A stretch of DNA of 64,000 bases from Reyranella massiliensis 521 (GTDB lineage Bacteria > Pseudomonadota > Alphaproteobacteria > Reyranellales > Reyranellaceae): assembly GCA_945862125.1 (NCBI GenBank), contig CAMAYC010000001.1, forward strand, positions 43,649 to 107,648, written 5' to 3'. Shown piece after piece: positions 34,156 to 42,253 of the stretch. The position numbers were made by a program, and so were the translations under genes. Each line of letters opens with the position of its first letter. The stretch's first letter is position 1. The notes under the pieces were generated by a model. It was not told the origin of the DNA, did no database searches, and was given only the letters and a program-made list of their open reading frames with translations.

Positions 34156-34617
34156 TCAGATCCAGCGTCGCGTTCGGCGCCGGTAGTCATCGAAGGCCAA
34201 TCCAAACCTGGCGGCCAGCGCCCTTTCCTCGGGCACGATCTGGAAGCGATTGATGTAGAGAAGGAACAGCAGTGGGCCCACGAAAGTGACGGCGTTCGAC
34301 AGATAGATGGCCCACCCGGCAAGCACCAGCAGGAGACCCAGGTACATCGGGTTGCGCGTGAGGCGGTAGACTCCGGTGACGACCAGCGACGAGGCGGCGT
34401 CGGGCCGGGTCGGATTGACGGTGGTCTTCGCGCGCCAGAACGACACGGTGCCGGCCGCGGAGATCGCGACGCCGAGGGCCGCCACGGCCAATGCGATCGC
34501 AAGACGGGCGGGCAGCGTGAAAGCGAGAGAACTCGATGCACTCGCCGCCAGCCACATGGCGATGGCAACAAGCAGCGCCACGACGGGAGGCGGGATCTTC
34601 AATTCGAGCGTCTTCAC
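34156..34617 (-). CDS. Isoprenylcysteine carboxyl methyltransferase-like membrane protein
   Basis: 153 aa with four hydrophobic segments and the C-terminal motif VVTGVYRLTRNPMYLGLLLVLAGWAIYLSNA followed by RFQIVPEERALAARFGLAFDDYRRRTRRWI. The RNPMYLG and EE..L...FG..Y pattern is the ICMT/PEMT S-adenosylmethionine site. In bacteria these proteins methylate lipids or small molecules in the inner membrane. It lies downstream of the isonitrile hydratase on the same strand, with a hairpin between them. Confidence 0.88.
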   Translation of the reverse strand: MKTLELKIPPPVVALLVAIAMWLAASASSSLAFTLPARLAIALAVAALGVAISAAGTVSFWRAKTTVNPTRPDAASSLVVTGVYRLTRNPMYLGLLLVLAGWAIYLSNAVTFVGPLLFLLYINRFQIVPEERALAARFGLAFDDYRRRTRRWI

Positions 34618-34642
34618 GGTCGCAATCTAGATATCGACGCCG

Positions 34643-34675
34643 GGACGCGCAAACGAGTGTGCCTCGTTCCGCGGT
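34643..34675 (-). other. Intergenic hairpin between isonitrile hydratase and ICMT-like genes
   Basis: AACGAG-TGTGC-CTCGTT is a perfect 6-bp stem, flanked by GACGCG and CGCGGTC that can extend it with a small internal loop and one bulge. No T-tract follows on the minus strand, so it is not a clear intrinsic terminator. It could stabilise or process the mRNA. Confidence 0.4.
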
Positions 34676-34684
34676 CGGAATTGT

Positions 34685-35371
34685 CTAGGCGAGCTTTGCC
34701 GCTGCTTCCGCATTGGCCTTGGACCGGGTCTCCAGCATGCCCGACAAGCGCTCGCGGATGCGCTTCACGCGCTCGACGCCCGCCTTCTCGGGGCTGCCCG
34801 AATCGAACGGCGGCTGCGGGTCGTATTCCAGGACGAGCTGGATCGACTTGGCCACTTCCTCGCCCGCAAGTTCGGCCGCGACAGTGAGCCCGAAATCGAT
34901 GCCGGCGGTGACGCCACCGCCCGAGATGCGGTTGCGGTCGCGCACCACGCGCTCGGCCACCGGAATGGCGCCGAAGGCCGGCAGCATGTCCCGCCAGGCC
35001 CAGTGGCAGGCGGACTTGTAACCTTTCAGGAGTCCCGCGGCGCCGAGGACCAGCGAGCCGGTGCAGACCGAGGTGACGTAGCGCGCCGTGGCGGCCTGCT
35101 TGCGCAGGAAGTCGAGCGTCTCCTCGTCGGTCATCAGCGCCACCTGGCCGCCGCCCCCCGGCACGCAGATCACGTCGAGCTTGGGACAATCGGCGAAGGT
35201 GGTGGTCGGCACGATCGAGAAGCCGGCGTCGGTCGGTACCGGAGCCAGCGTCTTCCAGATCATGTGCAGGGTGGCGCCCGGCACCCGCGCCAGCACCTGG
35301 GCCGGGCCGGTGGCGTCGAGCTGGGTGACGTTGGGATAGAGCAGGATTCCGATGTGGAGGGGGCTGGCCAT
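34685..35371 (-). CDS. inhA: Isonitrile hydratase (DJ-1/PfpI family)
   Basis: 228 aa, the same length as Pseudomonas putida isonitrile hydratase. IGILLYPNVTQLDATGPAQVLARVPGATLHMIWKTLAPVPTDAGFSIVPTTTFADCPKLDVICVPGGGG matches that enzyme closely by eye, and the catalytic Cys is in RYVTSVCTGSLVLGAAGLLKGYKSACHWAW. It hydrates isocyanides to N-substituted formamides. The neighbouring divergent gene encodes a GlxA-type AraC regulator whose N-terminal half has the same DJ-1 fold. The substrate in this organism is unknown. Confidence 0.9.
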   Translation of the reverse strand: MASPLHIGILLYPNVTQLDATGPAQVLARVPGATLHMIWKTLAPVPTDAGFSIVPTTTFADCPKLDVICVPGGGGQVALMTDEETLDFLRKQAATARYVTSVCTGSLVLGAAGLLKGYKSACHWAWRDMLPAFGAIPVAERVVRDRNRISGGGVTAGIDFGLTVAAELAGEEVAKSIQLVLEYDPQPPFDSGSPEKAGVERVKRIRERLSGMLETRSKANAEAAAKLA

Positions 35372-35409
35372 GGGAGTCTCCGGTGTACTTTTGTCGATGC
35401 GCGATCGGT

Positions 35410-35478
35410 GTCATCCCGAGCGCAGCGAGGGATCTTTGTCGGGCGTCTCGAAAGGTCCCTCGCTGCGCTCGGGATGAC
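35410..35478. repeat. REP-like long inverted repeat
   Basis: A 23-nt left arm (GTCATCCCGAGCGCAGCGAG plus GGA) is repeated as the exact reverse complement on the right (35456-35478), with a 23-nt centre. The arm resembles the dispersed palindromic elements common in proteobacterial genomes. It lies in the 172-nt gap between inhA and the glxA-like gene and would form a strong cruciform or hairpin. Confidence 0.88.
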
Positions 35479-35507
35479 AATGGTGCCTGTATAGGCGCTT
35501 CCGACTG

Positions 35508-35544
35508 TTGGCAGGAATGACAAAGATCGTCTATTTTCTGCCAA
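35508..35544. promoter_or_regulatory. Inverted repeat at start of the GlxA-type regulator, possible operator
   Basis: TTGGCAG (35508-35514) and CTGCCAA (35538-35544) form an exact 7-bp dyad with half-site centres 30 nt apart, about three helical turns. The second half-site runs into the ATG of the AraC-family gene. AraC-type dimers can bind spaced half-sites, so autoregulation is possible. Site seen; binding inferred. Confidence 0.4.
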
Positions 35545-36509
35545 TGACTAAACTCCATCGCGTCGTCATCGTCGCCTACGAGGGCTGCCAGCTCCTCGAC
35601 GTCACCGGTCCTGCCGCCGTGTTCGGCGCCGCCAACGAAGGGCGCTCCCATCAGGTCTACGACGTGACGATCGTCTCGCCCGACGGCGGCGCGGTCGTCA
35701 CCAATTGCGGCGTGGCGTTGCAGAGTCGCAGGATCGGCGGTCAGCCCGAGACGCTGCTGGTGGCCGGCGGCTCGCGCGGGCTGAAGGCCGCGACGATGCG
35801 CCCCGATCTGCGGCGCTGGCTGCGCAAGGTGGCGCCAAAGACCCGGCGCTACGGCTCGGTCTGCACCGGCGCTTTCGTGCTGGCCGCGGCCGGGCTCCTG
35901 GATGGCAAGCGCGTGGCCACGCACTGGGCGAGCTGCCAGCGTCTCGCCGAGCGTTACGCGACGCTCGATGTCGATGCCGACTCGCTCTATGTCGTCGACG
36001 GCAAGGTCTGGACCTCGGCCGGGGTCACGACCGGGATCGACATGGCCTTGGCGCTGGTCGAAGCCGATCTCGGTGCCGCCACGGCCAACCTGATCGCGCG
36101 GCACTTCGTGCTCTATGCCCGCCGCCCGGGCTACCAGTCGCAGTTCAGCCCGCTGCTGCAGGCCCAGACCTCAGCCCAGAGCGCGGCCGAAGCACCGTTC
36201 GTGACGCTGATCGACTGGATGCAGGCCCATCTCGACCAGCCGCTCGACGTGCCGGCGCTGGCGGCGCGCGCCGGCCTGTCGGAGCGCAGCTTCTATCGCA
36301 AGTTCACCGACGCCACCGGCAAGACACCGGCACATTTCGTGGAAAGCCTGCGGCTCGACGCGGCGCGCACCTTGCTGGCCGAGGGCCTGCCGCTGAAGGC
36401 GATTGCGGCTCGCGTGGGCCTGCGCTCCTCGGCGCGGCTCGGCCAGGCCTTCGAACGCCGCTTCGGCATGGCGCCATCGCTGTTCCGGGAGATGCATGCG
36501 GCGGCCTGA
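35544..36509 (+). CDS. GlxA-type AraC family transcriptional regulator
   Basis: 321 aa from ATG 35544; the track start at 35508 falls inside a dyad. Residues 1-180 are a DJ-1/PfpI-like domain (KLHRVVIVAYEGCQLLDVTGPAAVFGAANEG, and Cys in RRYGSVCTGAFVLAAAGLLDG). Residues about 215-320 are the AraC double HTH (LDVPALAARAGLSERSFYRKFTDATGKTPAHFVESLRLDAARTLL and LKAIAARVGLRSSARLGQAFERRFGMAPSLFREM). It probably responds to an isonitrile, amide or related ligand and controls the divergent inhA. The ligand is inferred from fold similarity. Confidence 0.93.
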   Translation: MTKLHRVVIVAYEGCQLLDVTGPAAVFGAANEGRSHQVYDVTIVSPDGGAVVTNCGVALQSRRIGGQPETLLVAGGSRGLKAATMRPDLRRWLRKVAPKTRRYGSVCTGAFVLAAAGLLDGKRVATHWASCQRLAERYATLDVDADSLYVVDGKVWTSAGVTTGIDMALALVEADLGAATANLIARHFVLYARRPGYQSQFSPLLQAQTSAQSAAEAPFVTLIDWMQAHLDQPLDVPALAARAGLSERSFYRKFTDATGKTPAHFVESLRLDAARTLLAEGLPLKAIAARVGLRSSARLGQAFERRFGMAPSLFREMHAAA

Positions 36510-36633
36510 CTTGACTTTCCTGCTGAAATCCTATTAAATCCTGTCGAAAATCCCGAGCCCTTATTGCGTCTGCGTGAATCGAGTCGTCACCGAATAGGAA
36601 ATGAAGGAAGGGAGTCAGGAGTCGTGGGTTTCG

Positions 36634-36658
36634 AAATGTCCCACTTCAGGAGACATTT
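36634..36658. other. Intergenic inverted repeat between the GlxA-type regulator and MFS gene
   Basis: AAATGTC and GACATTT flank an 11-nt spacer. The whole gap 36510-36759 (250 nt) is less GC-rich than its surroundings and holds no ORF that I consider real. Further right, AGTCGC (36722) and GCGACT (36748) could form a weak hairpin ahead of TTGACGTTTT on the minus strand, after the MFS stop. Neither is a convincing terminator. Confidence 0.3.
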
Positions 36659-36759
36659 TCTGGGCGCCCAGCGGCAATTCGGATGGTGGATCAGACGGTT
36701 GGCCGATCCGCAAAACGTCAAAGTCGCTTCTTGCTTTGTCTCTTTTGGCGACTCCGACT

Positions 36760-38133
36760 CTAGTGACGCAGCCGCAGGCTCCCGATCACCAGGGCCAGCG
36801 CGGCGAACCCCGCGCCCAGCCAGATCGCGGCACGGGCGGCATCGGCCGCCCCTCCGCCGGAGAAGTCGAACAGGCCGAACACCAGCGCCACCAGCGCGGC
36901 GCCCATCGTTTGGCCGAGTGTGCGGGCCGAGGCGATGATGCCGCCGGCGCTGCCGCTTCTTTCGCGTGGCACGGCGTTCATCATCAGCCGGTTGTTGGGG
37001 GCGGCGAAGATGCCGAAGCCCGCGCCGCACAGTACCAGCCGCCACATGATGTCGATGGCGGATGGGTCGGGCGGCAGCAGCGCGGTCAGCACGAGGCCCG
37101 CGGTCATGCTGGTGAGGCCGATGGCGCCCAGCAGGCCGGCATGGTGGCGGTCGGCGAGGCGGCCGGCGATCGGCGCCATGAAGGCCAGGGCCAGCGGCCA
37201 GGCCGTCAACAGAATGCCGGTGTCGGTGGCACTCCGGCCGAGCACGGTGGCGAAGTAGAAGGGCAGGCTGACGAAGGCGAGGCCCTGCGCGGTGAAGGTG
37301 CAGGCGCCGGCGCTGATCGAGAGCGAGAAGATCGGCCGGCGGAAGATCTCGACCGGCATCATGGGATCGGCGAGCCGGGTCTGGCGCCACACGAACAGCG
37401 TGCCGAGCAGGAGGAAGCCCGCGAGTTCGGCCAGGATCAGCCAGAGCGGGTGGCCGTGTGCCATGCCGTCGATGCCGAAGATCAGCAGGCCGAAGGTGAA
37501 GCCCGACAGGAGAGCGGAGAGGACATCGAAGGGCCGGCGGGTGTGCGTCGTGTGCGGCAGGTATTTTTCGGCGAGCAGGAACGAGATCACGCCCAGCGGC
37601 ACGTAGACGGCGAACAGGATCGGCCACGAGGTGATGGAGAGCAGCGCAGCGCCGAGGCTGGGACCGGCGGCGAGCGACGTGGCAACCACGGTGGTGTTGA
37701 AGCCGAGGCCGCGGCCGAGCTGGGCGCGGGGATAGATCGAGCGCACCAGCGCCGGCTGGATCGCCATGATCGCCGAGCCGCCCAGCCCCTGCAGCGTGCG
37801 GGCCGCGATCAGCCACGGCAGCGACGGTGCCAGCGCGCAGCCGAGCGAGGCCAGGCAGAAGAGGGCAAGGCCGAAGCGGTAGACGTGGCGGTAGCCCACG
37901 ATGTCGGCCAGCGCCGCCACCGGCAGCAGGCAGACCATCAGCGCGATCTGGCTCGCGTTGACGATCCAGATCGAGCTTTCGGCGGTGATGTTGAGATCCT
38001 GCGCGATGTAGGGCAGCGCGAGGTTGGTCATGGAATTGCTGAGCACCGACATCGACAGGCCGATGGTGATGGTGACCACCGCCAGCAGGCGCGGCAGCCC
38101 CGCCGGCATTCCGTCCTGAAGCGGCTCGGCCAT
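36760..38133 (-). CDS. MFS transporter, DHA2 (EmrB-like)
   Basis: 457 aa with about 14 hydrophobic segments. Helix 1 begins MAEPLQDGMPAGLPRLLAVVTITIGLSMSVLSNSMTNLALPYIAQDLN; ALADIVGYRHVYRFGLALF fits motif A, and RTLQGLGGSAIMAIQPALVRSIYPRAQLGRGLG is like EmrB motif C. These are proton-coupled drug or metabolite exporters. It lies 3 nt after the TauD dioxygenase stop on the same strand, so both are likely in one operon. The exported compound is unknown. Confidence 0.92.
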   Translation of the reverse strand: MAEPLQDGMPAGLPRLLAVVTITIGLSMSVLSNSMTNLALPYIAQDLNITAESSIWIVNASQIALMVCLLPVAALADIVGYRHVYRFGLALFCLASLGCALAPSLPWLIAARTLQGLGGSAIMAIQPALVRSIYPRAQLGRGLGFNTTVVATSLAAGPSLGAALLSITSWPILFAVYVPLGVISFLLAEKYLPHTTHTRRPFDVLSALLSGFTFGLLIFGIDGMAHGHPLWLILAELAGFLLLGTLFVWRQTRLADPMMPVEIFRRPIFSLSISAGACTFTAQGLAFVSLPFYFATVLGRSATDTGILLTAWPLALAFMAPIAGRLADRHHAGLLGAIGLTSMTAGLVLTALLPPDPSAIDIMWRLVLCGAGFGIFAAPNNRLMMNAVPRERSGSAGGIIASARTLGQTMGAALVALVFGLFDFSGGGAADAARAAIWLGAGFAALALVIGSLRLRH

Positions 38134-38136
38134 CGC

Positions 38137-39012
38137 CTACTGCGGGACCGTCAGCTCGTCGCCGCCAATGGTCGTGCGTTGCATAAAGCGCTTGTACTTG
38201 ACGGCATCGTAGTAGGTCGCGCGGTGCAGCACGGCGCGATTGTCCCACACGATCACGTCGCCCTCGCGCCAGGCATGCGAGAGCATGAACTCCGGCTGCT
38301 CGGCGCGATAGGCGAGTTCGTACAGGATCGCTTTGCCGATCGGCTCGGGCCAATCGACGATGTGGCCGGCATGGGCGCCGATATAGAGCGCGCGGCGGCC
38401 GTTGATCGGATTGTCGCGGAACAGGCGCTGCTTGACCGGCGGCAGCTCCGCCAGCGCCTTGGCGCTCAGGATGCCCTTCTGCACGCGGTCGCGCGAATGC
38501 GAAAGCGCATGCTCGGCGACCAGCGGATGGACCGTGGCCTGCAGCGCCGGCGGCAGCGCCTCCCAGGCGGCGCGCATGTTGAGGAACTCGGTGTTGCCGC
38601 CCTCCGGCGGGCAGATCCGCGCGGTCAGGATCGAGCACAGCGAAGGGATGCGCTTGAACGAGGAGTCGGAGTGCCAGAAGTAGTTGGCCTTCTGGTAGAT
38701 CATGCGCATGTCGTCGGGCGGGATCGGCTCGCCCGTCATGATGTCGAGGTTGGACTGGCGCTGGAACTTGGTGCCGGCGGCGGGATTGGACGCGCTGGTG
38801 GTCTCGAGCGGCCCGAAGTTCTCGCTGAAGGCGATCTGCGCGTCGTCATCCATCGGCTGGTCGCGGAACAGCAGAACCGAATGCTCCTCGAACGCCGCCC
38901 GGATCGGCCCGAATTCGCGGGCCGACAGTGGACGCGTGATGTCGATGCCGGAGACTTCCGCGCCGAACAGCGGATGCAGCTTGCGGACGGCGATGGGGCC
39001 GGTGTTGCGCAT
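38137..39012 (-). CDS. TauD/TfdA family dioxygenase
   Basis: 291 aa from ATG 39012; the 682-aa track frame is a fusion with a shadow. Fe(II)/2-oxoglutarate motifs are HSDSSF near residue 115 (His and Asp) and the distal His in WDNRAVLHRATYYDAVKYKR with Arg for 2-oxoglutarate. VRKLHPLFGAEVSGIDITRPL at the start is the classic TauD/TfdA N-terminus. It hydroxylates a sulfonate, aryloxyacid or related substrate. It is sandwiched between a beta-lactamase-fold hydrolase and an EmrB-like exporter. Confidence 0.93.
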   Translation of the reverse strand: MRNTGPIAVRKLHPLFGAEVSGIDITRPLSAREFGPIRAAFEEHSVLLFRDQPMDDDAQIAFSENFGPLETTSASNPAAGTKFQRQSNLDIMTGEPIPPDDMRMIYQKANYFWHSDSSFKRIPSLCSILTARICPPEGGNTEFLNMRAAWEALPPALQATVHPLVAEHALSHSRDRVQKGILSAKALAELPPVKQRLFRDNPINGRRALYIGAHAGHIVDWPEPIGKAILYELAYRAEQPEFMLSHAWREGDVIVWDNRAVLHRATYYDAVKYKRFMQRTTIGGDELTVPQ

Positions 39013-39026
39013 GTGCGTTGCTCCGC

Positions 39027-40256
39027 TCAGTCGATAATCGCCTGGTAGGTGAGCACGCGCAGCTCGCGGCGGATCGGATAGGTCGAGGACGGCATGAGCT
39101 GGGTCAGCAGCACCACGGCCATGTCTTCCTTGGGATCGATCCAGAAGGCGGTCGAGGCGGCGCCGCCCCAGGCATATTCGCCGGGGGTCCCGGCGATGAA
39201 GGCCTTGGCCGGATCGATCATGACCGAGAAGCCCAGGCCGAAGCCGATACCGGTGTAGGTCGATTCGGAGAAACGCGGCGTGCCCATGTCGGCCATGTCG
39301 CCCTTGAGGTGGTTCATGGTCATGAGCTCGACCGTCTTGCGGCCGAGCAGGCGCACGCCGTCGAGTTCGCCCTTGTTGAGCATGAACTTGCAGAAGCGGA
39401 GATAGTCGGAGGCGGTCGAGACGAGGCCGCCGCCGCCCGAGTTCACCTTGCGCGGGGCGAGGTAGCGGCTCTTGCCCGGATCGTCGATCAGGTCGAGCTT
39501 GCCGCCGGCGCCGGCACTGTAATTGGCGGCGAAGCGGTCGTGCTTGTCGGCGGGCACATGGAAGTCGGTATCGACCATGCGCAGCGGGTCGATCACCTTC
39601 TCCTTCAGGTACTTCTCGAAGGGCTGGCCGGAGATTACTTCGACGAGGTAGCCCAGCACGTCGGTGGAGACGGAATAGTTCCAGGCCTTGCCGGGCTGCG
39701 CGATCAGCGGCAGTTGCGCCAGCCGCTCGACGAGCTGTTTTAGGCTGGTGTCGGCGGTCTGGAAATCGACGCCGCCTTCCTTGGCGCGGTAGGCGGCATC
39801 GACCGGATTGCTCTCCATGAAGCCGTAGGTGAGGCCCGATGTGTGGGTCAGCAGGTCGCGGAAGTTGATCTCGCGCTCGGCCGGCATGGTCTCGATCTTG
39901 CCGCGGCTGCCGCCCGTCATGACGCGCGGGTTGGCGAAGGCGGGGATGAACTTCGAGATCGGATCGTCGAGCTGAAAGCGGCCCTCTTCGTAGAGCATCA
40001 TGATCGCCGTCGAGGTCAGCGGCTTGGTCATGGAGTAGATGCGGAAGATCGTGTCGGGCCGCATCGGCTTGTTGCGCGCCACGTCGGCCTTGCCATAGAC
40101 CTCGGCGAAGGCGAGCTCGCCCTTGCGCATCACGCAGGTGACCATGCCGGCCAGCTTTCCGCTGTCGACCCAGCCGTGCATCCACTTGCGTACGCGGTCG
40201 AGCCGCGCTGCGGAAAGGCCGACCTGTTCGGGGGTAACGAGCGGCAGCGTGTCCAT
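39027..40256 (-). CDS. Class C beta-lactamase-fold serine hydrolase
   Basis: 409 aa. Ser-x-x-Lys in FRIYSMTKPLTSTAIMM near residue 75, Tyr-x-x in NYSVSTDVLGYLVE near 177, and the C-terminal WGGAASTAFWIDPKEDMAVVLLTQ in place of the KTG box. No signal peptide is visible, so it is probably cytoplasmic. The family includes esterases (EstB, LovD-like acyltransferases) and peptidases as well as lactamases. It is followed by the TauD gene after 14 nt. Substrate is not evident; resistance should not be assumed. Confidence 0.92.
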   Translation of the reverse strand: MDTLPLVTPEQVGLSAARLDRVRKWMHGWVDSGKLAGMVTCVMRKGELAFAEVYGKADVARNKPMRPDTIFRIYSMTKPLTSTAIMMLYEEGRFQLDDPISKFIPAFANPRVMTGGSRGKIETMPAEREINFRDLLTHTSGLTYGFMESNPVDAAYRAKEGGVDFQTADTSLKQLVERLAQLPLIAQPGKAWNYSVSTDVLGYLVEVISGQPFEKYLKEKVIDPLRMVDTDFHVPADKHDRFAANYSAGAGGKLDLIDDPGKSRYLAPRKVNSGGGGLVSTASDYLRFCKFMLNKGELDGVRLLGRKTVELMTMNHLKGDMADMGTPRFSESTYTGIGFGLGFSVMIDPAKAFIAGTPGEYAWGGAASTAFWIDPKEDMAVVLLTQLMPSSTYPIRRELRVLTYQAIID

Positions 40257-40330
40257 GGCGATCCTCCTCGGTAGGCCGCTAGACTAGCGCAGGACGGCGG
40301 GCCCAGACACGCCAGAAACGGGAGGGAGCA

Positions 40331-41230
40331 ATGGCTAGATTGTGCGAGGGACGGGTGGCGATCGTGACCGGCGGCGCCCGTGGCGTGGGCCGCGAGCATT
40401 GCCTGATGCTGGCCGAGCATGGCGCCAAGGTCGTGGTCAACGACCTGGGCGGCGACCGCGCCGGCGCCGGCCAGGACATTTCGGCCGCCCAGCAGGTGGT
40501 GAACGAGATCAAGGCCAAGGGCGGCGAGGCCGTGGCCAACGGCGACGACGTCTCCGACTGGGATGGCGCCAAGCGCATGATCGACCAGGCCGTCTCGACC
40601 TTTGGCAAGCTTGACGCCGTGGTGCTGAACGCCGGCATTTTGCGCGACCGCATGCTGGTCAACATGAGCGAGCAGGAGTGGGACGCCGTCATCAAGGTGC
40701 ATCTGAAAGGCACCTTCGCGCCGGCGCGCCACGCCGCCGCCTACTGGCGCGACCAGGCCAAAGCCAAAGGCGGCCCGGTCGATGCACGCATCATCACCAC
40801 CACATCGGTGTCGGGCATCTACGGCAACATCGGCCAGACCAACTATGGCGCGGCCAAAGCCGGCATCGCCTCGTTCACGGTCATCGCCGCGCGCGAGCTC
40901 GCCCGTTACGGCATCACGGTGAACTCGATCTCGCCGTCGGCCTTCACGCGCATGACCGAGGATCTCCGCGAATACACCGAGGAAGACAAGAAGACGCGCA
41001 GTCCGCGCTGGATCGCGCCGGTCGCGACGTGGCTGGCAAGCGAGGAGAGCCGCGAGATCACCGGCCGCGTCTTCCAGGCAGGCAATGGCATTTTCGCCGT
41101 GGCCGAAGGCTGGCATAAGGGCCCGCAGGCCGAGCAGATCGAGGATCCGCGCCAGGCCGGCAAGATTCTGACCGAACTGGCGAAGAAAGCCCGCAAGAAC
41201 GCCGGCATGAACGGCCTCGATCTGGACTAA
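40331..41230 (+). CDS. SDR family oxidoreductase (3-hydroxyacyl-CoA type)
   Basis: 299 aa. CEGRVAIVTGGARGVGREHCLMLAEHGAKVVVNDLGGDRAG is the N-terminal pattern of the multifunctional enzyme type 2 (17-beta-HSD4) branch. It has Ser in TTTSVSGIYGNIGQTNYGAAKAG and the catalytic Tyr-x-x-x-Lys, followed by NSISPSAFTRMTEDL. The C-terminus is longer than most SDRs. It probably oxidises a 3-hydroxyacyl-CoA or similar. Followed by a Bug receptor after 32 nt. Confidence 0.92.
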   Translation: MARLCEGRVAIVTGGARGVGREHCLMLAEHGAKVVVNDLGGDRAGAGQDISAAQQVVNEIKAKGGEAVANGDDVSDWDGAKRMIDQAVSTFGKLDAVVLNAGILRDRMLVNMSEQEWDAVIKVHLKGTFAPARHAAAYWRDQAKAKGGPVDARIITTTSVSGIYGNIGQTNYGAAKAGIASFTVIAARELARYGITVNSISPSAFTRMTEDLREYTEEDKKTRSPRWIAPVATWLASEESREITGRVFQAGNGIFAVAEGWHKGPQAEQIEDPRQAGKILTELAKKARKNAGMNGLDLD

Positions 41231-41262
41231 GAGTCGACTGAAACAGGGAAGGAAAAACAATC

Positions 41263-42237
41263 ATGAGCAAGATCAACCGACGCACCGTCCTGACGGCAAG
41301 CGCCGCCGTGGCGCTCGCGCCCTCGTCGCTCCGCGCCCAGGCGTGGCCCGCCAAGCCGATCCGCTGGGTCGTGCCCTACACCGCAGGCGGGCTCACCGAC
41401 TCTGTGACGCGGCTGACGCTGGAGAAGATGAACGTCGGCCAGCCCTTCGTGATCGACAACAAGCCCGGCGCCAATTCGCTGATCGGGGCGGAGATCGTGG
41501 CCAACGCTCCGCCCGACGGCTACACCTTCCTGACGGTGATCGCGGCCCACGCCGCCAACAAGACACTCTATGCCGGCAAGCTGAAGTTCGATCCGGTGAC
41601 GAGCTTCGCGCCGGTGTCCCTGGTCGGCATCGCGCCGATCATGATCCTGGTGACCAACGAGTTGCCGGTGAAGAACGTCGGCGAACTGATCGCCTACGCC
41701 AAGGCCAACCCGGGCAAGATCTCGTTCGGCTCGTCCGGCGTGGGTGCCGCCGCCCATCTCACCAGCGAGTTGATCATGCAGGTGACCGGCACCCAGATGG
41801 TGCATGTTCCCTACAAGGGCACGGCACCGGCGCTGGCCGACCTGATGTCCGGCAACATCCAGATGCTGCTCGACGTGCCGATCGGCACGATGAGCCAGGT
41901 CAAGGCCGGCAAGGTGCGGGCGCTGGCCATGATGTCGAAGGAGCGTGTGCCCGGCGCCGAGGAGGTGCCGACCATCGTCGAGTCGGGCGGACCTCTGATC
42001 GAATCCTCGAGTTGGGTGATGTTCATGGCGCCCGCCGGCACGCCCAAGGAGATCGTCGACCGGATGGGCGGCGAAGTTGCCAAGGCGATGAAGGACGAAA
42101 GCCTGCGCAAGCGGTTGGCCGATCAGGCCGTGATTCCCGTCGGCGCCACGCCGGCCGATACGGTGAAGTTCCTCCAGGCCGAGGTCGAGAAGTGGGAGAA
42201 GGTGATCACGAAGGCGGGCGTGAAGATCGACTCATAG
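41263..42237 (+). CDS. Bug family tripartite tricarboxylate receptor
   Basis: 324 aa. Signal MSKINRRTVLTASAAVALAPSSLRAQ has a twin-arginine pair. The mature protein shows WPAKPIRWVVPYTAGGLTDSVTRLT, GANSLIGAEIVANAPPDGYTFLTV, KANPGKISFGSSGVGAAAHLTSELI and MVHVPYKGTAPALADLMSGNIQM, the Bug/TctC signature. It binds a carboxylate in the periplasm for a TctAB-type permease, which is not in this window. The SDR gene upstream is in the same direction. Confidence 0.94.
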   Translation: MSKINRRTVLTASAAVALAPSSLRAQAWPAKPIRWVVPYTAGGLTDSVTRLTLEKMNVGQPFVIDNKPGANSLIGAEIVANAPPDGYTFLTVIAAHAANKTLYAGKLKFDPVTSFAPVSLVGIAPIMILVTNELPVKNVGELIAYAKANPGKISFGSSGVGAAAHLTSELIMQVTGTQMVHVPYKGTAPALADLMSGNIQMLLDVPIGTMSQVKAGKVRALAMMSKERVPGAEEVPTIVESGGPLIESSSWVMFMAPAGTPKEIVDRMGGEVAKAMKDESLRKRLADQAVIPVGATPADTVKFLQAEVEKWEKVITKAGVKIDS

Positions 42238-42253
42238 AGGGCATCGGCATCCC

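Noticed and set aside
36601-39048. 815-aa plus-strand ORF
   Set aside because: It lies antisense to the MFS and TauD genes, both of which have clear domains; low-complexity Arg/Gly/Glu composition.
38137-40185. 682-aa minus-strand fusion of an unknown domain with TauD
   Set aside because: The N-terminal part is an out-of-frame shadow of the beta-lactamase-fold gene; TauD starts at 39012.
39027-40256. Antibiotic-resistance beta-lactamase
   Set aside because: The fold is class C-like, but no signal peptide is seen, the KTG box is replaced, and the neighbours are catabolic; a general serine hydrolase is safer.
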